This document shows positions 1-6,006 of a stretch of DNA of 6,020 nt, in pieces (the stretch's first letter is position 1; every line of letters starts with the position of its first letter). Both the position numbers and the translations under genes were made by a program. This DNA comes from an uncultured Ruminococcus sp. GTDB lineage: Bacteria; Bacillota_A; Clostridia; RUG12999. The stretch lies in NCBI GenBank assembly GCA_902783995.1, contig CACZTG010000111.1, forward strand, positions 1 to 6,020, given 5' to 3'. A model generated the notes under the pieces. That model saw nothing but the letters and a program-made list of their open reading frames with translations, did not search any database and was not told the origin of the DNA.

Positions 1-153
1 TACTATGAGTGGTTTAGAGGCGTTGATACAGCTACTCTGACCGTAAAGCAACTGGATTCATCTCTCGAAAACAGCGAATATCAATGCAAGGTAACAGATG
101 CGTACGACAATTCGGTAACCTCCGATGCCGCTGTACTTGCCGTTACTGAATAA
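1..153 (+). CDS. C-terminal fragment of a protein ending in a bacterial Ig-like domain (5' end outside the window)
   Basis: Frame 1 is open from the first base to a TAA at 151-153 and gives 50 residues. The fragment has the hallmarks of the second half of an immunoglobulin-like beta-sandwich: a Trp in a YEWF context (residue 4), an LTV strand (13-15), then the tyrosine-corner-like Y-x-C motif (Y27, C29) followed by KVTDAYDNSVTS and a final VLAV strand. Such Ig modules are common in secreted or surface multidomain proteins of Clostridia, often as tandem repeats. Nothing follows the domain: no LPxTG sorting signal, membrane anchor or charged tail. Any surface attachment must therefore come from the unseen upstream part. 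The DUF4428-like gene starts 27 nt downstream on the same strand, so they may share a transcript. The fold class is fairly confident; the function of the whole protein cannot be judged. Confidence 0.75.
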   Translation, partial: YYEWFRGVDTATLTVKQLDSSLENSEYQCKVTDAYDNSVTSDAAVLAVTE

Positions 154-180
154 TCGGACCTGCGAAAGGAGAATACCACC

Positions 181-1008
181 ATGGGACTGTTTAAAAAAGA
201 AAAGTGCTGTCTGTGCGGCGGAAAAACCGGAATGCTTGATAAAAAATGCCTGAGCGGAAAAGTATGCAAGGATTGTGTGAAAAAAATGTCCCCCTGGTTC
301 AGCGATTACAAAAATTCCCTGGCAGGTGCTTTGGACGCGCAGCGGATGGGCAGGGAAATCGATGCGGGACTTGTTAAAATTTATAATTTCTCAAAGATTT
401 TCGGTGAATTCGGCGTGATTCTGATTGACGAAAAGGAAAAGAAATTTGTGGCTTTTCCGGATACAAGCAACGGCCTTTTCGGTAATCAGAGAAAAGTCAG
501 TTCCATTGATGATGTAATTGATTTGGGACCGGACATTATCAGATTTGAGCAGGTGGAGGATTTCGAGATAGATATTACCGAAACTTCCCGTGAAGAAAAG
601 CAGACGGTGAACGGACAGCAGGTTAGCTATAACCCTCCGCACATCCTTTATATGGAAACCTTTACGCTCAGAATGAAGATAAACCATCCGTATGTAAAGT
701 CCGTTTATATCCAGTTAAATGACGGCGCTGTTCAGATACATAATCTGGGAAGGCGCCTCTGGACCGACCCCGGCCGTAAGCTTGCGGCGCATCTTCTTGA
801 TCTTCCGGGGCTTGTTAAGGAAAACAACGAGGCGGTATATGACAACAATTCGCTTCTTGATATCTTCCTTCGCAACAAGTATGAAATGCCTGATTATTCC
901 TATGGTTTCAAGTGCACGGCCGAAAACTGGAATGAAATCAGAAAATATCATTATTATCTCGCAATGGCAAGAGAAATACAAAGTATTATTACGGGAAAAA
1001 CAGAGTAA
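181..1008 (+). CDS. DUF4428-like zinc-ribbon protein of unknown function
   Basis: The product has 275 residues. The ATG at 181 is supported by a strong GAAAGGAG at 164-171, 9 nt upstream. The N-terminus carries two cysteine knuckles, C9-x2-C12 and C29-x2-C32, with C23 between them and the pattern CGGKTG...LSGKVCKDC. This matches the small zinc-binding domain known as DUF4428, frequent at the N-terminus of clostridial proteins. After a short linker, residues about 62-180 look like an alternating beta-rich domain (FGVILIDEKEKKFVAF, then an IIRFEQVEDFEIDI segment). It resembles the PH-like domains of bacterial proteins that follow zinc ribbons, but that is a judgement by eye. Residues 180-275 are mixed and mostly helical towards the end. 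There is no signal peptide or membrane segment, so it is probably cytosolic. It lies 27 nt after the Ig-like gene and ends 39 nt before a terminator hairpin. The biochemical role of the family is not known to me. Confidence 0.85.
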   Translation: MGLFKKEKCCLCGGKTGMLDKKCLSGKVCKDCVKKMSPWFSDYKNSLAGALDAQRMGREIDAGLVKIYNFSKIFGEFGVILIDEKEKKFVAFPDTSNGLFGNQRKVSSIDDVIDLGPDIIRFEQVEDFEIDITETSREEKQTVNGQQVSYNPPHILYMETFTLRMKINHPYVKSVYIQLNDGAVQIHNLGRRLWTDPGRKLAAHLLDLPGLVKENNEAVYDNNSLLDIFLRNKYEMPDYSYGFKCTAENWNEIRKYHYYLAMAREIQSIITGKTE

Positions 1009-1046
1009 AAACAGGTGTTTGCCATTTTCTGAAATAAGAAAAAGCG

Positions 1047-1081
1047 CAGGAGCATTTGCCGTTTTCCGGCAAATGCTCCTG
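1047..1081. terminator. Probable bidirectional Rho-independent terminator between convergent genes
   Basis: A perfect 15-bp inverted repeat (1047-1061 pairing with 1067-1081) encloses a 5-nt TTTTC loop. It sits between the stop of the plus-strand DUF4428-like gene (1008) and the stop of the minus-strand glycosidase gene (1129). Read on the minus strand, the stem is followed after CGC by TTTTT and then TTATTT, a good U-tract. Read on the plus strand it is followed by TATTTATTA, a weaker one. It most likely ends the minus-strand operon efficiently and the plus-strand transcript less so. Confidence 0.85.
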
Positions 1082-1128
1082 TATTTATTATGGTAAAATT
1101 CATCTCGCCACAGCCCGTTTAATGTCAT

Positions 1129-3888
1129 CTATTCCCTGTTTTTTATACTTACGTTTACAAAACAGTAATTATCGTTCCACCTGTCCCCGGAAAAGCCTCC
1201 CGCCCAAATGCACTCCTCTTTATAGAAGCTTGAGGGACCTACAAAAAAGCTCTCCCCCTCCGCAAGATGAAGCGGTCCCTGCATATTGCGGAGATTATTT
1301 ATAAGCGTAAGCTCAATTTCATTTTCACCTGTATTAAGAAGCTCCGAAATGTCGGCGCGGTACGGCTCCCACATAAATGTCGGAAGCTCTTTTCCGTTGA
1401 CCTTTGCTTTTACGGCATTTATACCTGTCTTTTCAAAATCAAGCAATTTTTCCGTACAGTCAAAATAAAAATTCTTTTTTACGGTTATTTCACCCGCAAA
1501 AAACGGAAACCCCTGTCTTTCGATGTTTTCAAGCGTAATTTCCCTTTTCGGCTCCGATATTACAAAACCGCCCTCATATCTTTCGGCATTTTTATCAAGC
1601 TCAGAGAATTTACCTTCCGTTTTGACCGCAAAATCGCCTATGAGATATATCTGCTCGATTTCTTTGTCAAAGGTCAGCTTATTTTTTTCCGATTCAAAAA
1701 CAAGGCTCTTTTTTATATTCTCATATACTTCGGGTGATTGCGCAAAATCCGTTTCAAGCGTAATTGTATTTTTCCCTTTTTTTATAAGCTTTGCAATATT
1801 GATTTTGCGAAAGGCTTTGTCCGCGAAACAGCCGCAGTCGGTTTTATCCGCTGCTGTGCCATTTATTTTTATATCAAATATTTCGGGTGTTTCTATGCTG
1901 AGATAAAGCCTTTCCGGCAGATATTCCGCTTCAAAGCTGTAATCACAGCGGATTTTTACGGGCTTCATAAGGTCCAGCGCACGGTATGTCGCGTTAAGCA
2001 CATAACCGTTTTTTTCGATAAGCTCGCCGTCAAAATAATAATCGCAGTAATCAAGAGTTATTATGTTGTCACTGCATTTCACAATTTCCCACTCTCCGTC
2101 AAGCGGAACAGGAATAAATTTTTTTGCCGCGGTTAAAGCTTCTTTTCTTTCCGCTCCGTCGTCAATAACAACAAGCGATTCGTATTTTCCGAATGTATAG
2201 TGTCCGTCAAAATCCGAAAGCTCTCCCGTTGCCGGATTCATAATCTTTGCGCCTTTTTTAATAAAAGCGTCATAGGTTTTTTCGGTACTGTTTACAAAAT
2301 AGTAAAAATCAAAATCATCATAATGACGTTTGCAATACGTAATATCGGGCACATTTATAATGTCATCCGCTTCAAGCTCGTCTGCCGTGGCAATTTTGCC
2401 GCCGTTTGCCTTAAACTCCGCCAGAAGTTTTTCGGTGTTTTCAAAAAGAACCTCATAGCTTGGTAAAATAACCGTCGAGTATTTTTTCTTGCCGATAACA
2501 AGATATTTCCCTTCAACTCTGCCGTGGCGCTCCATTAATATTTCATCGCCCAAATGAAAGTTTATATGCTTTCTTTCAAGCTGCACGGTAAGCCCGATAA
2601 AGTCATCGCTAAGCTTTTCAATCGCTTCAAGTCCGCTGCCCTTTTTGTTTTTGCCCGCGTGTTCCGGGTCAATTCCTTCAAAAAGCGACCATGCCGAAGC
2701 CTGCGGGTGAATCAGCAAAATTCCGACTTCATCATCTCCGCCGCTTAAAAACATTCCGATTCGGCTCATAGCTTCATTAAACGTATGACTTTCCTTCCAC
2801 CACGGCTGCTGAATATACATAGCGGGCGGATAATCACGCTTGCGCAGTCCCCTGTTTGAATAGCCTTCAAGATGCTGACAAAGAAGATTTACGCCGCGTA
2901 CCATCTGATATTCATATATCCATTTCAGCTCGTCCTGTCCTATATTATGGCCGCACATGGCAAAGGTTTCGGAAAGCACCTGTTTTTTGCCGAGCTGCCT
3001 TGCCGCAGAGCCGACCTGATATGGAGTAAGGCTTCTGTTATTATGACGGCCGAGCCAGTCCATGCCCGGAATATGAAAATATTCGTAATGCGGCATGCAC
3101 GCGCCGTTTGAAGCAAGCTGAGACTGCAAGGTTTCCTCACATACAAGATGTCCCGTAAACTTATATCCGTGCTCCTCACACCAATCATAAATTTGCTTCA
3201 TATAATTTTCGGAAAAAAGCTCCGTAACCATCTTCCAGAATTTTACTCTTGTTTTTTTATAATCCCCTTCATTCAGAAAAAGCTGCGGCAGCACATTTAA
3301 CAGATTTTCGCCGTACCTTTTTTCATATTCTTCGGGAAGCGTAAAGCTCCAAGGGATGCCGTCACGTGAAATCTGCGGCTCATCGGTAAAAAAGCCCTCT
3401 ATTCTGTTTTTAAACCTATCATAATAGGGCTGATAAATGTTTTCTGTAAACGCTTTTATAACCTTTTTACTTAATGTATCCACATAAAACGGGTTTACCT
3501 CATAATAAAAATGATACCCTCCCACATTAGCGACTGTTCTGTCGGTATTTTTCTCGCCTTTTTCAAAGCGCAGGTATTTCTGCTGATATTCAATACCCAT
3601 ACCGTTTACAATTCCGCCGCCAAAACCGCTGGGCCAGCCGTTTTCATCGTATGCCCACGGCTTCATTCCGTTTTCTTCGCATTTTTCTACGCTCACAAGG
3701 ACGTTTTCAAACCATTCCTCACCCATATATTCCGTTTGAAGCCCACCTCTCGCGTGCATAAAAAAGCCGCCCATACCCTGCGCGTCCATTTCATCAATCT
3801 GCCGCGCGGTTTCCTTTGTATCAAGCTTTTCATTCCACGACCAAAAAGGCACAGGTCTGTATTTTTTCGGCACGCTTTTAAAATCCAT
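1129..3888 (-). CDS. GH106-like glycoside hydrolase (probable alpha-L-rhamnosidase-type), intracellular
   Basis: The product has 919 residues counted from the ATG at 3888. A GTG six codons upstream (3906) has no ribosome site, whereas this ATG has AAAGGG 9 nt before it. The N-terminal third carries the family-like sequence RPVPFWSWNEKL, then a segment with GGFFMHARGGL and YDENGWPSGFGGG, as in GH106 and related (beta/alpha)8-barrel proteins. Acidic candidates for catalysis or metal binding are D169/E170 in FFTDEP and E307 in VLSETFA; which ones act cannot be settled by eye. Residues about 385-515 look like the alpha/beta domain that follows the barrel (EVGILLIHP, then STVILPSYEVL). The remainder is beta-rich with C-terminal jelly-roll, sugar-binding character (SELLNTGENEIELTL). 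There is no signal peptide, so it should act on imported oligosaccharides. It is the last gene of the three-gene operon, 20 nt after the MscS gene. The hydrolase class is secure; the rhamnoside specificity is only likely. Confidence 0.85.
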   Translation of the reverse strand: MDFKSVPKKYRPVPFWSWNEKLDTKETARQIDEMDAQGMGGFFMHARGGLQTEYMGEEWFENVLVSVEKCEENGMKPWAYDENGWPSGFGGGIVNGMGIEYQQKYLRFEKGEKNTDRTVANVGGYHFYYEVNPFYVDTLSKKVIKAFTENIYQPYYDRFKNRIEGFFTDEPQISRDGIPWSFTLPEEYEKRYGENLLNVLPQLFLNEGDYKKTRVKFWKMVTELFSENYMKQIYDWCEEHGYKFTGHLVCEETLQSQLASNGACMPHYEYFHIPGMDWLGRHNNRSLTPYQVGSAARQLGKKQVLSETFAMCGHNIGQDELKWIYEYQMVRGVNLLCQHLEGYSNRGLRKRDYPPAMYIQQPWWKESHTFNEAMSRIGMFLSGGDDEVGILLIHPQASAWSLFEGIDPEHAGKNKKGSGLEAIEKLSDDFIGLTVQLERKHINFHLGDEILMERHGRVEGKYLVIGKKKYSTVILPSYEVLFENTEKLLAEFKANGGKIATADELEADDIINVPDITYCKRHYDDFDFYYFVNSTEKTYDAFIKKGAKIMNPATGELSDFDGHYTFGKYESLVVIDDGAERKEALTAAKKFIPVPLDGEWEIVKCSDNIITLDYCDYYFDGELIEKNGYVLNATYRALDLMKPVKIRCDYSFEAEYLPERLYLSIETPEIFDIKINGTAADKTDCGCFADKAFRKINIAKLIKKGKNTITLETDFAQSPEVYENIKKSLVFESEKNKLTFDKEIEQIYLIGDFAVKTEGKFSELDKNAERYEGGFVISEPKREITLENIERQGFPFFAGEITVKKNFYFDCTEKLLDFEKTGINAVKAKVNGKELPTFMWEPYRADISELLNTGENEIELTLINNLRNMQGPLHLAEGESFFVGPSSFYKEECIWAGGFSGDRWNDNYCFVNVSIKNRE

Positions 3889-3897
3889 TTCTTTTTT

Positions 3898-3903
3898 CCC
3901 TTT
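3898..3903 (-). promoter_or_regulatory. Ribosome binding site deciding the glycosidase start
   Basis: On the minus strand AAAGGG lies 9 nt before the ATG at 3888-3886. The longer GTG start at 3906-3904 would place this motif inside the coding region and has no purine-rich site upstream of it. The ATG is therefore preferred. Confidence 0.75.
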
Positions 3904-3908
3904 CACTG

Positions 3909-4715
3909 TTATTTTGAATGTATATCAAGCTGATTGTAGGGTACTGAAATTCCGTTTTGCTCAAGCCCCGAAAGCACGCATCTTAAAGCGTCACGCCTTA
4001 ACTGAAGCCTGTATTCGGGGCTGCATATAATGCGCAGACGGTAATTTACACTTGAAGCACCAAGCTCATCAACTCCGCAATACGAACACTTTTCCGTATG
4101 CTCAAGCTTTGAAATTGCCGACAAAATATCGTCTATCGCTTTTTCAGCGTCCGAAACACTGACCTCGTACGGCATAGGGACGATTATGTCAAGCTGCTTT
4201 GAAACTACCTCTACAAGCTCAATGTTTCTGTTTGATACGGAAACGATATTCATTGTTTTAAGGTCCTCGATTTTTGTGGTTTTAAGCCCTATAACAAGCA
4301 CTTTACCCCATATATTGCCGTAAGAAACAACATCGCCGACATGAAAATAATCATGCGTTATTATATCAAAGCCCTTTATCATGTCCTTTAAAACGTCCTG
4401 AATGGCAAAACCGATAATAATACCCATGATTCCTATTCCGGCAAAAATAGACGTAACGTTTACACCGTTTACCTGTAAAAGAAGCAGCACGGTAATTGCC
4501 GTAAAGACATAACGCAAAACGCTTCTTGTCATTTTTATGTAAGATTTGCTTTTTTTTGAACGGAAAATACTGCCGCTGCTTTTCAAAAACAAAAACGAGA
4601 TAACCTTATAAATAGCAAAGCATATAAATATTATCACAACCGAATTTATAAGGTCAATATGAGCTATTCCTTCGGTAACTTCCCCGGTAACTTCCTCAAG
4701 TTTTTCTGTATTCAT
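3909..4715 (-). CDS. Small-conductance mechanosensitive channel, MscS family
   Basis: The product has 268 residues from the ATG at 4715, close to the usual MscS size. It is an inner-membrane channel that opens under membrane tension and releases solutes during hypo-osmotic shock. Visible parts, in ATG numbering: TM1 about 21-44 (NSVVIIFICFAIYKV), TM2 about 66-82 (YVFTAITVLLLLQ), and the Gly/Ala-rich pore helix TM3 about 88-115, containing FAGIGIMGIIIGFAIQDVLK. The beta domain follows, with DYFHVGDVV, a GKV turn and VSNRNI in place of the common IPN motif. An alpha/beta C-terminal domain ends the protein (VPMPYEVSVSDAEKAI onward). An unusual CSYC pair lies at about 210-213. The N-terminus is short, as in the minimal three-TM form. 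The gene starts 11 nt after the esterase gene and ends 20 nt before the glycosidase, so it is co-transcribed. The family is confident; the gating stimulus in this operon is unknown. Confidence 0.95.
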   Translation of the reverse strand: MNTEKLEEVTGEVTEGIAHIDLINSVVIIFICFAIYKVISFLFLKSSGSIFRSKKSKSYIKMTRSVLRYVFTAITVLLLLQVNGVNVTSIFAGIGIMGIIIGFAIQDVLKDMIKGFDIITHDYFHVGDVVSYGNIWGKVLVIGLKTTKIEDLKTMNIVSVSNRNIELVEVVSKQLDIIVPMPYEVSVSDAEKAIDDILSAISKLEHTEKCSYCGVDELGASSVNYRLRIICSPEYRLQLRRDALRCVLSGLEQNGISVPYNQLDIHSK

Positions 4716-4723
4716 TTTCAAAA

Positions 4724-4727
4724 CTCC
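4724..4727 (-). promoter_or_regulatory. Ribosome binding site deciding the MscS start, overlapping the esterase stop
   Basis: GGAG on the minus strand lies 8 nt before the ATG at 4715-4713. An in-frame TTG at 4721-4719 would be only 2 nt from it and so is unlikely as a start. The first G of this motif is also the last base of the esterase TAG (4729-4727), an arrangement that fits translational coupling. Confidence 0.8.
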
Positions 4728-5401
4728 TAACCGTAAAGTTCACTGCCTTTATATTTATCAACAAGCGTTTTCGCGTTTACGTTATTCTGCTCAAGAAGCC
4801 ATTTGAAAAGCTCAGGGTCGGAATACGCGTTTACCCATGAATTATGCTTGACATCTTCATATATTGTCAGCTTTGCTTTTCCTCCGGTATAGTTTACTCT
4901 GTCAACCATTTTTTTGCTTTCCTCAACCAAAACAGCGCTGTCAAGAGCGCCGTGAAATGCCCATACCGGAACATTTACGAGCCTTCCCGAATTCCAATAC
5001 ATACCTCCGCCGCAAACGGGAGCGATTGCCGCAAAATATTCCGGCAGGCTCATTGCGAGCTGCCATATGCCGTAGCCTCCCATGCTTGCGCCCATACCGT
5101 AAATTCGTGTTTCATCGGCATATGGCAGATTTGCCGCTTTTTTTAAAAGCTCCTCAACCATTTCAAACATATCAAACCATGTGTTTGTGCTGCAAAGAGG
5201 GGCAAACACAACAAAGGGGAAATCCTGATACTTTTCTGTTATTTCAAAAAAGGGGTTTGTTTTAAGCACTTCAATATCCTCACCTCTTCCGCCTGCGCCG
5301 TGCATAAAAAAAATAAGGGGATATTTTTTATCCTCGGAAAATCCGTCCGGAAAACGGATTGTATATTTTTTGTCTTTAAAAGTGTAGTCTTTAAATTCCA
5401 T
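4727..5401 (-). CDS. Alpha/beta-hydrolase, esterase/peptidase-S9-like (dienelactone hydrolase or PHB-depolymerase type)
   Basis: The product has 224 residues from the ATG at 5401. A TTG 14 codons upstream (5443) is in frame, but it overlaps the -10 box of the operon promoter and cannot be in the transcript from that promoter. In ATG numbering the catalytic triad is readable: Ser106 in the nucleophile elbow GASMGG, Asp154 in HGALDSAV and His186 in VKHNSW. The oxyanion-loop motif HGAGGRGED starts at about residue 34. There is no signal peptide, lid insertion or extra domain, and the size fits a compact cytosolic carboxylesterase. Relatives include acetyl-xylan, feruloyl and other carbohydrate esterases as well as predicted peptidases, so the exact bond cleaved cannot be told from sequence. 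As first gene of an operon with a GH106-like glycosidase, removal of acyl groups from sugars is a reasonable inference. The two promoters at 5443-5500 drive it. Confidence 0.88.
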   Translation of the reverse strand: MEFKDYTFKDKKYTIRFPDGFSEDKKYPLIFFMHGAGGRGEDIEVLKTNPFFEITEKYQDFPFVVFAPLCSTNTWFDMFEMVEELLKKAANLPYADETRIYGMGASMGGYGIWQLAMSLPEYFAAIAPVCGGGMYWNSGRLVNVPVWAFHGALDSAVLVEESKKMVDRVNYTGGKAKLTIYEDVKHNSWVNAYSDPELFKWLLEQNNVNAKTLVDKYKGSELYG

Positions 5402-5412
5402 ATCTGCGCCAA

Positions 5413-5418
5413 CCCTTT
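5413..5418 (-). promoter_or_regulatory. Ribosome binding site of the esterase gene
   Basis: AAAGGG on the minus strand lies 11 nt before the ATG at 5401-5399, slightly long but acceptable. With transcription predicted to begin near 5436, the leader would be about 35 nt, just enough to hold this site. Confidence 0.65.
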
Positions 5419-5442
5419 CATAAATATTGCTTTTCTTTTCCA

Positions 5443-5471
5443 ATTATACATCTTATCGAGAAAAAAGTCAA
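5443..5471 (-). promoter_or_regulatory. Proximal sigma-A-type promoter of the esterase-MscS-glycosidase operon
   Basis: Read on the minus strand, TTGACT (5471-5466) and TATAAT (5448-5443) are separated by exactly 17 nt. The -35 is 5/6 and the -10 6/6 to the vegetative consensus. The predicted start is near 5436. The -10 box covers the TTG that begins the longest possible reading frame of the esterase, so the shorter ATG start is favoured. Confidence 0.85.
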
Positions 5472-5500
5472 TATATAAAAAACCAAAAAATATGTGTCAA
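5472..5500 (-). promoter_or_regulatory. Distal sigma-A-like promoter, directly abutting the proximal one
   Basis: Read on the minus strand, a perfect TTGACA (5500-5495) is followed after 17 nt by TATATA (5477-5472), 5/6 to the -10 consensus. Its -10 box ends at the base just before the proximal -35 begins. Transcription from it would start around 5465, inside the proximal spacer. The match is good, but the region is A/T-rich and chance boxes are possible. Confidence 0.6.
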
Positions 5501-5523
5501 AAAAAATACATTTTCATATAATA
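5494..5523 (+). promoter_or_regulatory. Candidate promoter of the Cys/Gly-rich protein gene
   Basis: A perfect TATAAT lies at 5517-5522, with GTGTCA (4/6 to the -35 consensus) 17 nt upstream at 5494-5499. The same stretch, CATATAATA at 5515-5523, also fits the sigma-K -10 pattern CATAnnnTA. It is one mismatch from the sigma-E -10 as well. I find no convincing sporulation-type -35 at the right distance, so sigma usage is open. Its -35 overlaps the -35 of the divergent distal promoter. Confidence 0.55.
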
Positions 5524-5527
5524 TAGT

Positions 5528-5543
5528 GTGGTTATAAAACCAC
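5528..5543. repeat. Short palindrome at the predicted transcript start of the Cys/Gly-rich gene
   Basis: GTGGTT (5528-5533) and AACCAC (5538-5543) form a perfect 6-bp inverted repeat around ATAA. It begins about 6 nt after the plus-strand -10 box and ends 28 nt before the ATG. It could be an operator half-site pair or a 5' mRNA hairpin that protects the transcript. It has no T-tract and is not a terminator. Confidence 0.5.
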
Positions 5544-5571
5544 GTCAACATAAAAAAGGAGGCAAACATAT

Positions 5572-5955
5572 ATGTATAACAATTTTGACAATTGCGGCTG
5601 CGGATGCGATAACGGATTCGGCGGTCCCGTAATGGGTGCCGTGTCGGGCCCTATGGGCGGTCCCGGTTCTCCCCTTATAGACCAGCTTTGCAATAACATA
5701 GGCAGAGTAGTTACAATTTTTACTGCCAGCGGCGGTGTGTCGGGCAGCGGATTTACAGGGCTTCTTGTATGGGCAAACAACAACGCTGTAAAGCTTGTTA
5801 CAAATCTCCCGTCGGCTCCCGCCAATCCTCTCGGCGACTGCGGCTGCAACAACGGTCTTTTCTGGAATTCAAATTATTGCGGCAACAGCACAAACGGTTC
5901 TTCCGTTATCATTCCTACCTGCCAGATTGTTTCTTTTGTATTCACGGAAATTTAA
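5572..5955 (+). CDS. Small Cys/Gly-rich protein, possibly a spore-surface (coat/exosporium) component
   Basis: The product has 127 residues. The ATG is supported by a near-perfect AAGGAGG at 5556-5562, 9 nt upstream. Three parts can be seen. An N-terminal Cys/Gly/Asn-rich segment holds C8, C10 and C12, with a GGP/GPMGGPG linker at 17-32. A hydrophobic beta-rich core at about 36-80 contains IGRVVTIFTASGG and GFTGLLVWANNNAVKLVT. A tail repeats the cysteine motif (CGCNNG at 90-95, compared with CGCDNG at 10-15) and ends in a strand pair, SVIIPTCQIVSFVFTEI. There are eight cysteines and no signal peptide or membrane helix. The core resembles the small Sm-like beta-barrels seen in Bacillus and clostridial spore proteins such as the DUF2642 type; this is recognition by eye, not a search. 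It is a single-gene unit, divergent from the esterase operon and closed by its own terminator. The gene is confident; the spore role is a guess. Confidence 0.85.
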   Translation: MYNNFDNCGCGCDNGFGGPVMGAVSGPMGGPGSPLIDQLCNNIGRVVTIFTASGGVSGSGFTGLLVWANNNAVKLVTNLPSAPANPLGDCGCNNGLFWNSNYCGNSTNGSSVIIPTCQIVSFVFTEI

Positions 5956-5972
5956 AAAACGATTAAACGCAG

Positions 5973-6006
5973 CAAGGTGCGGAGGTCTTCCGCACCTTGA
6001 TTTTTT
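5973..6006 (+). terminator. Rho-independent terminator of the Cys/Gly-rich gene
   Basis: A perfect 11-bp GC-rich stem (5973-5983 pairing with 5989-5999) closes a 5-nt GGTCT loop. It is followed after one A by six T residues (6001-6006). It begins 17 nt after the TAA stop at 5953-5955. The plus-strand U-tract is clear. The minus-strand exit (GCTGCG) lacks one, so it acts on the plus strand. Confidence 0.93.

Noticed and set aside
719..1096. A 125-codon plus-strand frame overlapping the 3' half of the DUF4428-like gene
   Set aside because: It is an out-of-frame shadow within a gene supported by a zinc-ribbon motif and strong ribosome site, and it extends through the terminator stem.
715..1128. 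A 137-codon minus-strand frame starting directly after the glycosidase stop
   Set aside because: It runs through the terminator hairpin and lies antisense to the DUF4428-like gene. It has no ribosome site and no family-like sequence.
1267..2466. A chain of plus-strand open frames opposite the glycosidase gene
   Set aside because: Their products are low-complexity, rich in Phe, Lys, Ile and Arg, with no recognisable motif and no ribosome sites. They mirror the codon use of a well-supported gene on the other strand.
4844..5265. Plus-strand frames opposite the esterase gene
   Set aside because: The opposite strand carries a complete catalytic triad in a continuous frame, and these frames show no motif or ribosome site.
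5461..5514. A/T-rich stretch with poly-A runs considered as a replication or attachment site
   Set aside because: No iterons, DnaA boxes or paired repeats are present, and the stretch is fully explained by divergent promoters.
5532..5852. A 106-codon minus-strand frame opposite the Cys/Gly-rich gene
   Set aside because: It has no ribosome site, its Pro-rich content reflects the complement of Gly codons, and it runs through the promoter and leader of the opposite gene.
5592..5853. Repeated TGCGGCTG codon blocks considered as a DNA repeat or CRISPR-like unit
   Set aside because: There are only two copies, about 240 nt apart, and they encode the same protein motif, so the repetition is at protein level.
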